The position numbers and the translations under genes are program-made. The notes below the pieces were generated by a model. That model saw only the letters and a program-made list of their open reading frames with translations, did not search any database and was not told the DNA's origin. Positions 34,323-43,169 of a stretch of DNA of 64,000 bases are shown in pieces; the stretch's first letter is position 1; the number at the start of each line of letters is the position of its first letter. Source of the stretch: JAWWPG01 sp038254365. Its GTDB lineage: Bacteria; Actinomycetota; Actinomycetes; Propionibacteriales; Nocardioidaceae. The stretch spans positions 42,849-106,848 of the forward strand of contig JBBSGI010000002.1 in assembly GCA_038254365.1 (NCBI GenBank), in the 5' to 3' direction.

Positions 34323-35141
34323 GTGCCGTACGGGTGGTTTGCGGGGCCGATGCGGTCCCTGGTGCGCGCTTGTCACCCAGAGCCCACGGTTGCGGTCACG
34401 GCCATCACGGCACTGCTTGCCGTGCACGCTGGCCACCGAATCGAAACCGGCATTCTGGTCACTGCGGCGGTGTTTACGGGCCAGCTGACGATCGGCTGGT
34501 CCAATGATCTTATCGACGTCAGACGCGATCGATTGGTTCACCGGGCGGACAAGCCCCTGGCCACCGGCAAGCTCGCGGTGAGGACGGTGCGTGGCGCGCT
34601 CGTGGTCGGTGTCGCGGCCTGCGTGGTCCTCTCCCTGCTCTGCGGGCTTCGCTCCGGCCTTACCCATATTGTGTTCGGGGTGGGCTCTGGGTGGGCCTAC
34701 AACCTGTGGCTGAAGCGCACCGTCTGGTCGTGGCTCCCATATGCCGTTGCTTTCGGCTCGCTGCCCGCCGTGGTCTGGTTGGCGCTCAGCACTCCCCGGT
34801 TACCGCCGGCCTGGCTGATGGTCGCCGGCGCGATGCTCGGGGTCGCAGCCCATCTGGTCAATGCGCTGCCCGACCTGGCCGATGACGAGGCAACCGGAGT
34901 ACGAGGCCTGCCCCACGTCCTCGGCCGCAGAGCCAGCCAGCAGATCGCGACCGCCGTCCTGGTGGTCGCCTCGGTCGTCGCCTTCGTGGGCCCTTGGACG
35001 TCTCCTCCGGCGTGGTGCTGGACGGGCCTGCTTGTGGTCGTCGCCCTGGCCGCCTTCGGGCTGAGGTCGTCGGGGCGACTGGCCTTCCACGCGACCGTCG
35101 CCATCGCGGCTGTGGACGTCGTCATGCTGACCGCGAGATAA
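34323..35141 (+). CDS. UbiA-family prenyltransferase
   Basis: 272 residues with seven or eight membrane helices. The first Asp-rich motif is NDLIDVRRDRLVHRADKPLATG (NDxxDxxxD) and the second is LPDLADDEATGVRGLP. These bind the Mg-diphosphate of a prenyl donor, and the enzyme attaches the chain to an aromatic acceptor in the membrane. The GTG at 34323 is 32 bp from the PKS start in the opposite direction, so the natural acceptor may be the phenolic product of that operon. Menaquinone- or heme-type acceptors remain possible. Confidence 0.88.
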   Translation: MPYGWFAGPMRSLVRACHPEPTVAVTAITALLAVHAGHRIETGILVTAAVFTGQLTIGWSNDLIDVRRDRLVHRADKPLATGKLAVRTVRGALVVGVAACVVLSLLCGLRSGLTHIVFGVGSGWAYNLWLKRTVWSWLPYAVAFGSLPAVVWLALSTPRLPPAWLMVAGAMLGVAAHLVNALPDLADDEATGVRGLPHVLGRRASQQIATAVLVVASVVAFVGPWTSPPAWCWTGLLVVVALAAFGLRSSGRLAFHATVAIAAVDVVMLTAR

Positions 35142-35230
35142 GCGCCCTCTGGGACGTGGTGGTGGTCGGAGCCGGGCCGGCCGGGGATGCTCCGCCGCAC
35201 TCGGCGCCTTGGCCGCCTCACGGATGTTGA
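35142..35230 (+). pseudogene. Truncated, frameshifted start of an FAD oxidoreductase
   Basis: Directly after the prenyltransferase stop the sequence reads ALWDVVVVGAGPAG, the FAD-binding start of geranylgeranyl-reductase-type proteins. The next family residues (SAALGALAAS) continue in a frame shifted by one base, and nothing recognisable follows. I read it as the leftover 5' end of a gene that once followed the UbiA gene. Confidence 0.6.
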
Positions 35231-35288
35231 GGTCGAGCGGTCGCGAGGACGGCCTGGTGGCTCAGGATCGCTCCGGGCACGCGCCAGG

Positions 35289-36176
35289 TCAGTGCAGGGT
35301 CATGCCATGGTCGGCGAAGAACGGCGCCGGGTCGACGGCGGTCTTCAGGTCTGACGCCAGCCGGTACTCCAGGTGCAGGTGACAGCCGTAGGCGTTGCCG
35401 GTCTCGCCGACCAGCCCCACGACGCCGCCTTTCGCGAGCTCGGCTCGGACGCTCGTCTCGACCAGCGTCAGGTGGTTGTACCAGACCTCGTCGCCGCCCG
35501 GGAGCTGCTCACGGACCTGGTAGCCGTACGGGCCGTCCCAGCCGGCCTGCGTCACGGTCCCGCCGGTGACGGCGACGACCGGCGTGCCGCAGGCCGTCGC
35601 GAAGTCGATACCGGTGTGGTATCCGCTGGACCAGTACCAGCCGGCCTCGCCGAACCAGGTGGAGATGTGGAACGCGGTGGTCGGCAGCATCCAGTCCCGG
35701 CTGACCTGCCTGGCCTGTCGGGCGAGGTCCTGGGCGTAGGACTTCGACTGGACGGCAGCCGACACCAGCTCGGCCCGGCGCGCCTCGACTCTCGCCTCGG
35801 CCGCGGACTCCAGCGCTCCGGACGGGACGACGGCCGGGCGTGCGCTGCCGCGGCTGGCCCTCGGGTCCGCGCGGATATAGAGGGAGTCGTGCGGCTCACC
35901 GTTCGCGGGTGCGGCGACGTGGACTCCGACATCCGGTCCGGTCGCCGTCGGCTGGGCAATGGCCCGGGGGAGCGGCTGGCTGAGCGAGACCGCGCCCACT
36001 GCAGCAACCAGCAGCGCCACGCCGCCGACAGCCGCGGACAGAGGGATCGGCCGCCGACTGCTGGTGGCAACGACCTTGCGCCGACCGCCCTTCCGCCGAC
36101 CGCCCTTCCCTGGCCGGCTGACGGTGTCGACCGTCGCGCCCCTGGTCGCCCGATGTGCGGCTCGGCGGTGGGACAC
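35289..36176 (-). CDS. M23-family peptidoglycan metallopeptidase, membrane-anchored
   Basis: 295 residues. A long basic cytoplasmic N-terminus (GGRRKGGRRK) precedes one transmembrane helix (about residues 47-66), then a coiled, Ala/Arg-rich linker. The LytM/M23 domain occupies the C-terminal 130 residues. Metal ligands are readable in GYHTGIDFA (H-x3-D) and CHLHLEYR (HxH), with the partner His in VWYNHLT. It probably cleaves peptidoglycan cross-links. Its place between pcrA and sucC matches the mycobacterial order. The start is GTG. Confidence 0.88.
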   Translation of the reverse strand: MSHRRAAHRATRGATVDTVSRPGKGGRRKGGRRKVVATSSRRPIPLSAAVGGVALLVAAVGAVSLSQPLPRAIAQPTATGPDVGVHVAAPANGEPHDSLYIRADPRASRGSARPAVVPSGALESAAEARVEARRAELVSAAVQSKSYAQDLARQARQVSRDWMLPTTAFHISTWFGEAGWYWSSGYHTGIDFATACGTPVVAVTGGTVTQAGWDGPYGYQVREQLPGGDEVWYNHLTLVETSVRAELAKGGVVGLVGETGNAYGCHLHLEYRLASDLKTAVDPAPFFADHGMTLH

Positions 36177-36321
36177 GCGGCAGGCCCTCCAGGTCGTCGC
36201 GGCGGGCAGGGTCAGCGACCGAGGCTAGCGGATCGGGCTGCCCGGCGGGTAATCCTGTGGACTACCGTACGACGAGGGCGCCAGCGCGTCCGCAGATCAC
36301 TTACCCAGCGTTGAGGAGGCG

Positions 36322-36729
36322 GTGAGCCCTGTGGCTCCGATTCGCATCGTGGTGGCCAAACCCGGGCTCGACGGTCACGACCGCGGAGCCAAGGTCATCG
36401 CCCGGGCGCTGCGCGACGCCGGGATGGAGGTCATCTACACCGGGCTGCACCAGAGCCCCGAGCAGATCGTGGACACGGCGATCCAGGAGGACGCCGACAT
36501 CGTCGGGCTGTCGGTGCTGTCCGGCGCCCACATGACACTCTTCAAGAAGGTCATCGAGCTGCTCAAGGAGCGCGGGGCGCAGGACATCTTGGTGTTCGGT
36601 GGCGGCATCATCCCCGACGCCGACATCCCGATCCTCGAGGAGGCCGGGGTGGCCAAGATCTTCACACCGGGAGCCAAGACCCAAGACGTCGTCGACTGGG
36701 TCAACAACGCCCTGGCCCAGCAGTCCTGA
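36322..36729 (+). CDS. Stand-alone cobalamin-binding domain (methylmalonyl-CoA mutase small subunit type)
   Basis: 135 residues making up just the B12-binding domain that forms the C-terminus of ordinary methylmalonyl-CoA mutases. The base-off/His-on motif KPGLDGHDRGAKVIARAL (DxHxxG) is intact, with SVLSGAHM (S-x-L) and FGGGIIPD (GG). It would partner a separate catalytic subunit that is not in the window. GTG 36322 is used; GAGGAGG precedes it by only 2 nt, so GTG 36331 may be the real start. Confidence 0.9.
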   Translation: MSPVAPIRIVVAKPGLDGHDRGAKVIARALRDAGMEVIYTGLHQSPEQIVDTAIQEDADIVGLSVLSGAHMTLFKKVIELLKERGAQDILVFGGGIIPDADIPILEEAGVAKIFTPGAKTQDVVDWVNNALAQQS

Positions 36730-36745
36730 GGAGCGGCCGGGTGGC

Positions 36746-36795
36746 ATTCGTCCGACCCGACTGAGCCGGGAACCCCCGCGTTCAGTCGGACGAAT
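36746..36795. terminator. Bidirectional inverted repeat between convergent genes
   Basis: ATTCGTCCGAC (36746-36756) pairs perfectly with GTCGGACGAAT (36785-36795). It lies between the B12-domain gene and the convergent hydrolase gene and includes the last codons of the latter. Its position suits termination of both transcripts. Confidence 0.5.
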
Positions 36796-37693
36796 CCGCA
36801 GGGTGGGCGTGGACGAAGTCGGAAATCAGCCGAGCGACCTGCTCGGGGTGGCTCCGCTGGACCCAGTGACCGGCTGCCACGTCGTGACGGGTGAGATTCG
36901 GGCACCAGCGCGGCAGGTCGTCGTACCCGGCCGGGATGAGGAAGGGGTCCTGCGTCGGGACGATGAGCTGGACCGGCAGGTCGGTCCGCAGGGAGTGCCG
37001 CGGTCCGCCGGGTCCGCGGAAGTTCGCCCGGTAGAGGCCCAAGCCGTTGACGGCATCGGTTCCCACGGTGGGCGCGGCGTGGTCCGAACCGAGCAGCCGC
37101 TGGACGCGCTCCGGGCTGTTCAGCATCCACCGCATGGCCAGCTCGGGCACCCGGGGAACCTGGAAGCCGAGGAGGTACCACGAGTGGGCGAGCTGGCGCA
37201 GCACCGCCCGTCGCTTTGGCCAGCCGGCTTTCAGCCCGCTCCGTACCCAGCTCGCGAAGTGTCCGAGAGCCGGTCCGCTGATCGTGGTGTACGACGATAT
37301 GCGGCCGCGCAGCCGGGGATCGGATCCCGCCAGGAGCACCGCCTCCCAGCTCTGGACCGAGCCCCAGTCGTGGGCCACCAGGTGCACCGCCCGACCGGGG
37401 GAGAAGGTGTCGATGACGGTCACCAGGTCGTCCACCAGGTGCGACACCCGGTAGCCGTCACGGGTTCGTGGCGCGCTCGACTCTCCGGCCCCGCGCACGT
37501 CGTACGCGAGGCACCTGACGTCATCGACGAGCCGGGCGATCGTCGGCAGCCAGACCGCGTGGGTGTCGGGGTAGCCGTGCACGAACACGACGACTGGCGT
37601 CCCGGACTCGCCAACCTCCAGCACATTGAGGTGCCCGGACTCGCTCGCGACGAGGCGTCGGACGCCTCCGAAGTGCCTGTCCAACGCCGCCAC
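36782..37693 (-). CDS. Alpha/beta hydrolase, epoxide-hydrolase-like
   Basis: 303 residues. The oxyanion region is VVFVHGYPDTHAVW and the nucleophile elbow is LVAHDWGSVQSW, with Asp as nucleophile, as in epoxide hydrolases and haloalkane dehalogenases. The catalytic His probably lies in DVAAGHWVQRSHPEQVARL near the end. A cap domain occupies the middle. The GTG start at 37693 is supported only by conserved alignment of the first strand. The substrate is unknown. It is divergent from sucC. Confidence 0.85.
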   Translation of the reverse strand: MAALDRHFGGVRRLVASESGHLNVLEVGESGTPVVVFVHGYPDTHAVWLPTIARLVDDVRCLAYDVRGAGESSAPRTRDGYRVSHLVDDLVTVIDTFSPGRAVHLVAHDWGSVQSWEAVLLAGSDPRLRGRISSYTTISGPALGHFASWVRSGLKAGWPKRRAVLRQLAHSWYLLGFQVPRVPELAMRWMLNSPERVQRLLGSDHAAPTVGTDAVNGLGLYRANFRGPGGPRHSLRTDLPVQLIVPTQDPFLIPAGYDDLPRWCPNLTRHDVAAGHWVQRSHPEQVARLISDFVHAHPADSSD

Positions 37694-37793
37694 GCGCCTT
37701 CCTCGACCGGTTAGACCCCGAGTCTTGCAGACGGTCGCCCAGCGTTAGGCTCCGCAATGTCTGCAGCCCGCCGATCAGCCGAAGGAAAGCACC

Positions 37794-38957
37794 GTGGATC
37801 TGATGGAGTACCAGGCGAAGGAGCTCTTCGCCAAGCATGACGTCGCGGTGACCCTCGGCGTGGTCGCCGAGACGCCGGAGCAGGCACGCGCCGGAGCTGA
37901 GCAGATCGGCGGTGCCGTCGTGGTGAAGGCCCAGGTCAAGGCGGGTGGCCGCGGCAAGGCTGGTGGGGTGAAGCTGGCGAAGACTCCGGACGAGGCCGAG
38001 GATCGGGCCCGCGACATCCTCGGCATGGAGATCAAGGGACTGACGGTCAACCGGGTGCTGGTGGCGCCTGCGGCCGACATCGTGGCGGAGTACTACTTCT
38101 CCTTCCTGCTCGACCGGGCCGACCGCTCCTACCTGTGCATCGCCAGCGTCGAGGGGGGCGTCGAAATCGAAGAGGTGGCGAAGACGAATCCCGGCGCGGT
38201 CAAGCAGATCCGCATCGACCCGGGGATCGGGGTCGACGAGGCGAAGGCGCGGGAGATCGTCGAGACCGCGGACTTCCCGGCGGACCTGCGCGAGCAGGCG
38301 GTCGCCCTGGTGCGAGCGCTCTGGGACGTTTTCGTGAGCGAGGACGCCACGCTCGTCGAGGTCAACCCGCTGGCCCGGCTCGGGGACGGGACACTGGAAG
38401 CGCTCGACGGCAAGGTCTCGCTCGACGACAACGCGCAGTTCCGCCACCGCGAGCATGCGCAGTACGAGGACACCGCCGCCACCGATCCCCTGGAGGCCAA
38501 GGCCAAGGCCAAGGGCCTCAACTACGTCAAGCTCGACGGGGCCGTGGGCATCATCGGCAACGGTGCCGGGCTGGTCATGTCGACCCTGGACGTCGTCGCC
38601 TACGCCGGCGAGCGGCACCAGGGTGTCACCCCGGCCAACTTCCTCGACATCGGCGGTGGCGCCTCCGCCCAGGTGATGGCCGACGGGCTCGACGTGATCC
38701 TCGGCGACCAGCAGGTGAAGGCGGTGTTCGTGAACGTCTTCGGGGGCATCACCTCCTGCGACGAGGTCGCCAACGGCATCGTGGGAGCGTTGGACCTGCT
38801 CGGTGACGCCGCTACCAAGCCCCTCGTCGTACGCCTCGACGGCAACAACGTTGAGGAGGGTCGGCGAATCCTGACCGCAGCCGCGCACCCGCTCGTGACG
38901 CTCGTCGACACGATGGACGGCGCCGCCGACCGGGCCGCCGAGCTGGCGAGCCAGTGA
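37794..38957 (+). CDS. sucC: Succinyl-CoA ligase (ADP-forming) beta subunit
   Basis: 387 residues, normal length. It couples succinyl-CoA hydrolysis to ATP synthesis in the TCA cycle with SucD. It has the ATP-grasp N-terminus (MEYQAKELFAKHDV, VVKAQVKAGGRGKAGGVK), the metal/nucleotide block EVNPLARLGDG and the CoA-ligase part with ANFLDIGGGA and VFVNVFGGITSCDEVA. The GTG at 37794 has AAGGAAAG upstream. sucD follows after 11 nt. Confidence 0.97.
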   Translation: MDLMEYQAKELFAKHDVAVTLGVVAETPEQARAGAEQIGGAVVVKAQVKAGGRGKAGGVKLAKTPDEAEDRARDILGMEIKGLTVNRVLVAPAADIVAEYYFSFLLDRADRSYLCIASVEGGVEIEEVAKTNPGAVKQIRIDPGIGVDEAKAREIVETADFPADLREQAVALVRALWDVFVSEDATLVEVNPLARLGDGTLEALDGKVSLDDNAQFRHREHAQYEDTAATDPLEAKAKAKGLNYVKLDGAVGIIGNGAGLVMSTLDVVAYAGERHQGVTPANFLDIGGGASAQVMADGLDVILGDQQVKAVFVNVFGGITSCDEVANGIVGALDLLGDAATKPLVVRLDGNNVEEGRRILTAAAHPLVTLVDTMDGAADRAAELASQ

Positions 38958-38968
38958 GGGGCTGACCG

Positions 38969-39856
38969 ATGTCGATCTTCCTGAACGCGGACTCGCGGGT
39001 CATTGTCCAAGGCATCACCGGCGGCGAGGGCACCAAGCACACCGCACTGATGCTCAAGGCGGGTACGGCGGTCGTCGGCGGGGTCAACGCGCGCAAGGCC
39101 GGCACCACCGTGACCCACGGGGACGTCGTGCTGCCGGTTTTCGCGACGGTGGCGGAGGCGGTCGAGAAGGCCGGCGCGAACGCGTCGGTCGTCTTCGTCC
39201 CTGCCGCGTTCACCAAGGACGCTGTTGTCGAGGCCATCGACGCCGAGATGCCGCTGCTGGTCGTGATCACCGAGGGTGTCCCGGTGCAGGACTCCACCTC
39301 GATCTGGGCCTACCTACGCGCAAAAGGCAACAAGACCCGCCTGGTGGGGCCCAACTGTCCAGGCGTGATCACCCCAGGAGTCGCGCTGGCCGGGATCACC
39401 CCCGCCAACATCAGCGGCCCGGGTCCAATCGGCCTGGTCTCGAAGTCCGGAACACTCACCTACCAGATGATGTTCGAGCTCCGCGACATCGGCTTCTCCA
39501 CCGCCGTCGGTATCGGGGGCGACCCAGTCATCGGGACGACCCACATCGACTGCCTGCGGGCGTTCGAAGACGACCCCGACACCGAGGCGATCGTGATGAT
39601 CGGCGAGATCGGCGGTGACGCCGAGGAGCGGGCGGCTGCCTACATCAGGGACCACATCACCAAGCCGGTGGTCGGCTACGTAGCCGGGTTCACCGCGCCC
39701 GAGGGCAAGACCATGGGCCACGCCGGCGCGATCGTGTCCGGCTCGTCGGGGTCTGCCGCCGCGAAGAAGGATGCGTTGGAGGCCGCCGGGGTGAAGGTGG
39801 GCAGGACACCGTCCGAGACCGCCGCCTTGATGCGGGAGCTGCTCCAGGGCCGCTGA
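38969..39856 (+). CDS. sucD: Succinyl-CoA ligase alpha subunit
   Basis: 295 residues. CoA-binding Rossmann domain with IVQGITGGEGTKHT; phosphohistidine loop GHAGAIVSGSSGSAAAK, whose His carries the phosphate; GPNCPGVITPG and SKSGTLTYQMMFEL are also typical. Forms a complex with SucC. GAGGGG precedes the ATG by 6 nt. It ends 17 nt from a convergent gene. Confidence 0.97.
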   Translation: MSIFLNADSRVIVQGITGGEGTKHTALMLKAGTAVVGGVNARKAGTTVTHGDVVLPVFATVAEAVEKAGANASVVFVPAAFTKDAVVEAIDAEMPLLVVITEGVPVQDSTSIWAYLRAKGNKTRLVGPNCPGVITPGVALAGITPANISGPGPIGLVSKSGTLTYQMMFELRDIGFSTAVGIGGDPVIGTTHIDCLRAFEDDPDTEAIVMIGEIGGDAEERAAAYIRDHITKPVVGYVAGFTAPEGKTMGHAGAIVSGSSGSAAAKKDALEAAGVKVGRTPSETAALMRELLQGR

Positions 39857-39873
39857 GCATCGGTCCGCCCGCC

Positions 39874-41688
39874 TCAGGTGGCAAGGCGCACCGCGGCCCG
39901 CTTGGCCAGCGCCACGAACTGGGGCTGGGAGACGTCGTAGGCGCCGGCCGGGGTGAACGTCAACTCGGCGACGGTGGCGCCGAAGCGTACCAGCGCGATG
40001 CGGAACCTGAGCACCTTCTGTTTGGACACCCGCTGTCGAACCTCCCACACCCACCCGCTGGTGCGGTGCGAGTCGAACGACGTCGACCGGACCACCGACA
40101 AGGTGACCTGACGCTGGTGGCACGAGGCGACGTTCCGCGCCACACCCGTGACGAAGGCCTGGGCGCGCTCCTCGTCGGGGAACGACCCCCGCGTCTCGGT
40201 CAGCCCGACCAGCGTGGGCAGCCCCCGCGCGTGGGGGATCACGTAGCTGCGCGCGCTGATCCTGCTGATGGCGGGCCCGGTGAATTTCGTCCGGTCGCAC
40301 GCGGTGGCCGACGGGTTGGCCGTGACCTGGCTGGGGTCCGTGCCGACCCAGGGCCGAGCGACCCCCGTCAACAGCGGCAGGTCCACCACGGACAGGAAAC
40401 GGTGGGCCGTCGCGTCCGGCGGCGGATGTTGTTCGGTGATGGGGTACGGCGGGAATGCGCAGCCGCTGGCGGTCTCCGAGCACATCCGGTTGACCGCCCA
40501 ACCAGCCAACCGGAGGGTTTGGGTGGGGTTCAGTGCGGCGGGGACGCCGGGAGCTGACACCACGGAGACGAAGCTGACGGCCGAACCCGTCTGGGAGATG
40601 ACGACGTTCTCCACGACCGACCCTCCGGAGTGCGGCTGGAGGAGCCGCACGAGATGGCTGCGCTCGCCGAGCAGGCCGACGCGGGAGAAGTCCAGCAGCT
40701 GGTGACGCCGGCAGAGCGCGAAGCCGGCGAGGATCTGCCGGTAGGACCGGATGGCCTCGACCGTGGACGGCGCAAGCTGCAGGACCTGACGCAGCCGGTT
40801 CCCGCCGCTGGCGAAGTTTCGGACCCAGGACGTGGCCGGCGGCGGGTTGTCCGCTGCCTGCACACATTCTCCGTAGACGCTGGCATGCAACGGGGTGGGG
40901 AGGTCGGTGGCGGGTCGCCACCTCGTGGGGTTGTCAGCGCCGTTGACTTGGTCTGCCGTGAGCAGGAAGGCCGCGCCGAGACGCGGGGGGGCGACCGTGG
41001 GCGTCGTGAACGTCGGAGGACTCGACGTCTGCGGGTGGTGGCCGGCCCGGGGAGCCGACGCGAGCGGGCGTGCGGCCGCCAGCATGCCGGCTCCGGCGGC
41101 GACCGCAACGACCAGCAGCGACAGCAGGGCTGTCGCCGCGTAGCGCCGGCGCGCTCCGGCCCGACGCAGCCTCCTGGCCGGCGCGGCGGCGACGCTGTCC
41201 AGGTCGTCGCCGAGGCCGGTCAGACTTGCCCGCAGACCGGCCGGGGTGGTGTCGATGCCGGCGGCGTGCAGCGCCGATGAGGCGCGGGCCAACGCCTGCT
41301 CAGCCGCACCGTCGGTGACCCCCGCCTCGCGCGCCGCGGCCGGCAGGTCGACATCGTCGAGTCGTCGGACGATGAGCAGCCGGCGGCTGACGGCGTCCAG
41401 CGTGCCGAGGGCGGTGAGCAGGCGGACGCTCTGCGGCCCGGGCTGCCCGGCGCGCCTCGCCGGCGGCGTCCGGAGACGCCCGTCCAGCCGCCGGACCGCA
41501 CGCTGTCGCAGCCAGCCGTCGACGCTGTCCAGCGAGGCGATGCGGTGCCACTGCTGGCTCGCCGTGATGAACGCCTCGTTGAGCGCGTCGTCGGCCGCGT
41601 CCGCGTTCCCGCAATAGGCGTAGAGCTGGAGGAGCAACCTGTCGCGGGACCCCGCGTAGACGTCGTCGAAGTCAAGGACATGCGACAA
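39874..41688 (-). CDS. Sigma-70/ECF-like domains fused to a transmembrane helix and extracytoplasmic domain
   Basis: 604 residues from a TTG start with GAGGAG 8 nt upstream. Residues 1-70 resemble sigma region 2 (FDDVYAGSRDRLLLQLYAYCGNADAADDALNEAF...WLRQRAVRRL). Residues 90-145 resemble region 4 (LDAVSRRLLIVRRLDDVDLPAAAREAGVTDGAAEQALARA). A basic stretch and one transmembrane helix (about 183-207) follow. The remaining 390 or so residues would lie outside the membrane and contain several cysteines. It may be a membrane-tethered transcription factor released or switched by an outside signal. The outer domain is not recognised. Confidence 0.78.
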   Translation of the reverse strand: MSHVLDFDDVYAGSRDRLLLQLYAYCGNADAADDALNEAFITASQQWHRIASLDSVDGWLRQRAVRRLDGRLRTPPARRAGQPGPQSVRLLTALGTLDAVSRRLLIVRRLDDVDLPAAAREAGVTDGAAEQALARASSALHAAGIDTTPAGLRASLTGLGDDLDSVAAAPARRLRRAGARRRYAATALLSLLVVAVAAGAGMLAAARPLASAPRAGHHPQTSSPPTFTTPTVAPPRLGAAFLLTADQVNGADNPTRWRPATDLPTPLHASVYGECVQAADNPPPATSWVRNFASGGNRLRQVLQLAPSTVEAIRSYRQILAGFALCRRHQLLDFSRVGLLGERSHLVRLLQPHSGGSVVENVVISQTGSAVSFVSVVSAPGVPAALNPTQTLRLAGWAVNRMCSETASGCAFPPYPITEQHPPPDATAHRFLSVVDLPLLTGVARPWVGTDPSQVTANPSATACDRTKFTGPAISRISARSYVIPHARGLPTLVGLTETRGSFPDEERAQAFVTGVARNVASCHQRQVTLSVVRSTSFDSHRTSGWVWEVRQRVSKQKVLRFRIALVRFGATVAELTFTPAGAYDVSQPQFVALAKRAAVRLAT

Positions 41689-41820
41689 CTTCGACGCTCC
41701 TCGGGGGAAAGGGGAGTTCGCTGACCCAGCTGGTCTCCGACGGTAGACGATCCCACCGGACCCGGGCCACCTCGCGGCTGGCGGCGTGTCAGCCGGGAAT
41801 GACTGGCGGGCTCGGCGACG

Positions 41821-43098
41821 ATGGACGCGATGACTGACCTGTTGTCGCGTCCCCTCCTGCGGGTGCCGCAGGCTGCCGTGGCACCCGCCCGCCCGGTGGC
41901 GCTCGTCGCGGCTCTGGGCGCCGCTGCGGTCGCTCTCGGCGGCCTGCTGATCTGCGTCTCGGTCAGCGCCGTGGGTTGGTTCGCGGCCGACGCCGGGTCG
42001 CTCGGTCAGGCGGCGAGCATCGGGACCTTGGCCTGGCTGCTGGGCAACGGCTCGGGGCTGGCCGGCGGTGGAGTCTCGGTCGGAGCCGTCCCACTGGGGC
42101 TACTGCTGCTCGCTGGTACCGCGCTGCACCGCACCGGGCGATGGGCGGCCTCGACATCTCGGGTCCGGTCCGGCCAGGACGTCGGGCTGGCCGTCCTCGC
42201 CATGAGCGGCGTCTATGCCGCGCTCGGTGCGCTCGCCGCTGTCGTTGTCCACGTCGACGGCACCCAGCCCCGGCTGCTGCGCGCAGTCGTGGCCTTCGTC
42301 GTCGTATCCGCCGTGTTCGGCGGGTCCGGGCTCCTGCGCGGTGCGGGCCTGGTCCGGCCGCTGGCGGGACGCCTGCCGGAGGAAGCCCGGGCGACCCTGG
42401 CTGGCGGGCTAGCCGGGATCCTCGTGATGCTCGCCGCCGGCACCCTCCTCCTGGCGGCGTCGCTCCTCGCGCACTTCGGTACGGCGCTGACGCTGGCCGA
42501 GGGCATGCATGCGGGGCTGGTCGGTGGGGCGATCTTCGCGCTCATCGGGGCCGCGCTGGTGCCCAACGCCGTCCTGTGCGCCGCCGCCTTCGCCGCGGGT
42601 CCCGGCTTCGTCGTCGGCACCGGCACCCAGGTCTCACCGAGCCGCGTCCGGCTCGGGCCGCTGCCGGACTTCCCCCTGCTCGCCGCACTCCCCACCTCCG
42701 CGCAGGCGTGGTGGCTGCCGGCGCTGATCGTGCTTCCGGTGCTGGCCGGCGGCGTCGCCGGTGTCGTGGCGGTGCGCCGTCACCCGGTCTACGGCGTCGA
42801 CCGGGCGGCCCTGCGGGGCGCCCTGGCCGGGCTGTTCGGTGGGGTGTCGTTCGGTCTCCTGACCGTGCTGGCCACCGGTTCGGTCGGTCCAGGCCGGCTG
42901 CAGCAGGTGGGTCCCGACGTGATCGGCACCACGGCCGTCTCTACGGTGGCGTTCGTGCTCGGCGGCGCTTTCGCTGCGGTCGCCAGCCGTTGGCTCGGAG
43001 GCGGGCTGCTCCGCCGCCGTAGCGGACCCGCGGATCCCGTTGACGAAGAAGCCACCCAGCCGATCCGGGTCCCGCCGGCTCCTGAGCCTCGCAGCTGA
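41821..43098 (+). CDS. perM: DUF6350 (PerM-like) polytopic membrane protein
   Basis: 425 residues with about nine hydrophobic helices (for example ALVAALGAAAVALGGLLICV and LGLLLLAGTALHR), a charged C-terminal tail, and position directly upstream of purN-purH. The same order occurs in mycobacteria, where PerM (Rv0955) affects cell division and persistence under stress. The function here is inferred from that orthology. Starts at 41821 and 41830 are both plausible. Confidence 0.78.
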   Translation: MDAMTDLLSRPLLRVPQAAVAPARPVALVAALGAAAVALGGLLICVSVSAVGWFAADAGSLGQAASIGTLAWLLGNGSGLAGGGVSVGAVPLGLLLLAGTALHRTGRWAASTSRVRSGQDVGLAVLAMSGVYAALGALAAVVVHVDGTQPRLLRAVVAFVVVSAVFGGSGLLRGAGLVRPLAGRLPEEARATLAGGLAGILVMLAAGTLLLAASLLAHFGTALTLAEGMHAGLVGGAIFALIGAALVPNAVLCAAAFAAGPGFVVGTGTQVSPSRVRLGPLPDFPLLAALPTSAQAWWLPALIVLPVLAGGVAGVVAVRRHPVYGVDRAALRGALAGLFGGVSFGLLTVLATGSVGPGRLQQVGPDVIGTTAVSTVAFVLGGAFAAVASRWLGGGLLRRRSGPADPVDEEATQPIRVPPAPEPRS

Positions 43099-43169
43099 CT
43101 CGCTATCGTGGACGCGTCACGTCCGCCGAGGGCCCGCCCGCACGGCGTCGGCTGCAAGGGAAGGCACCG

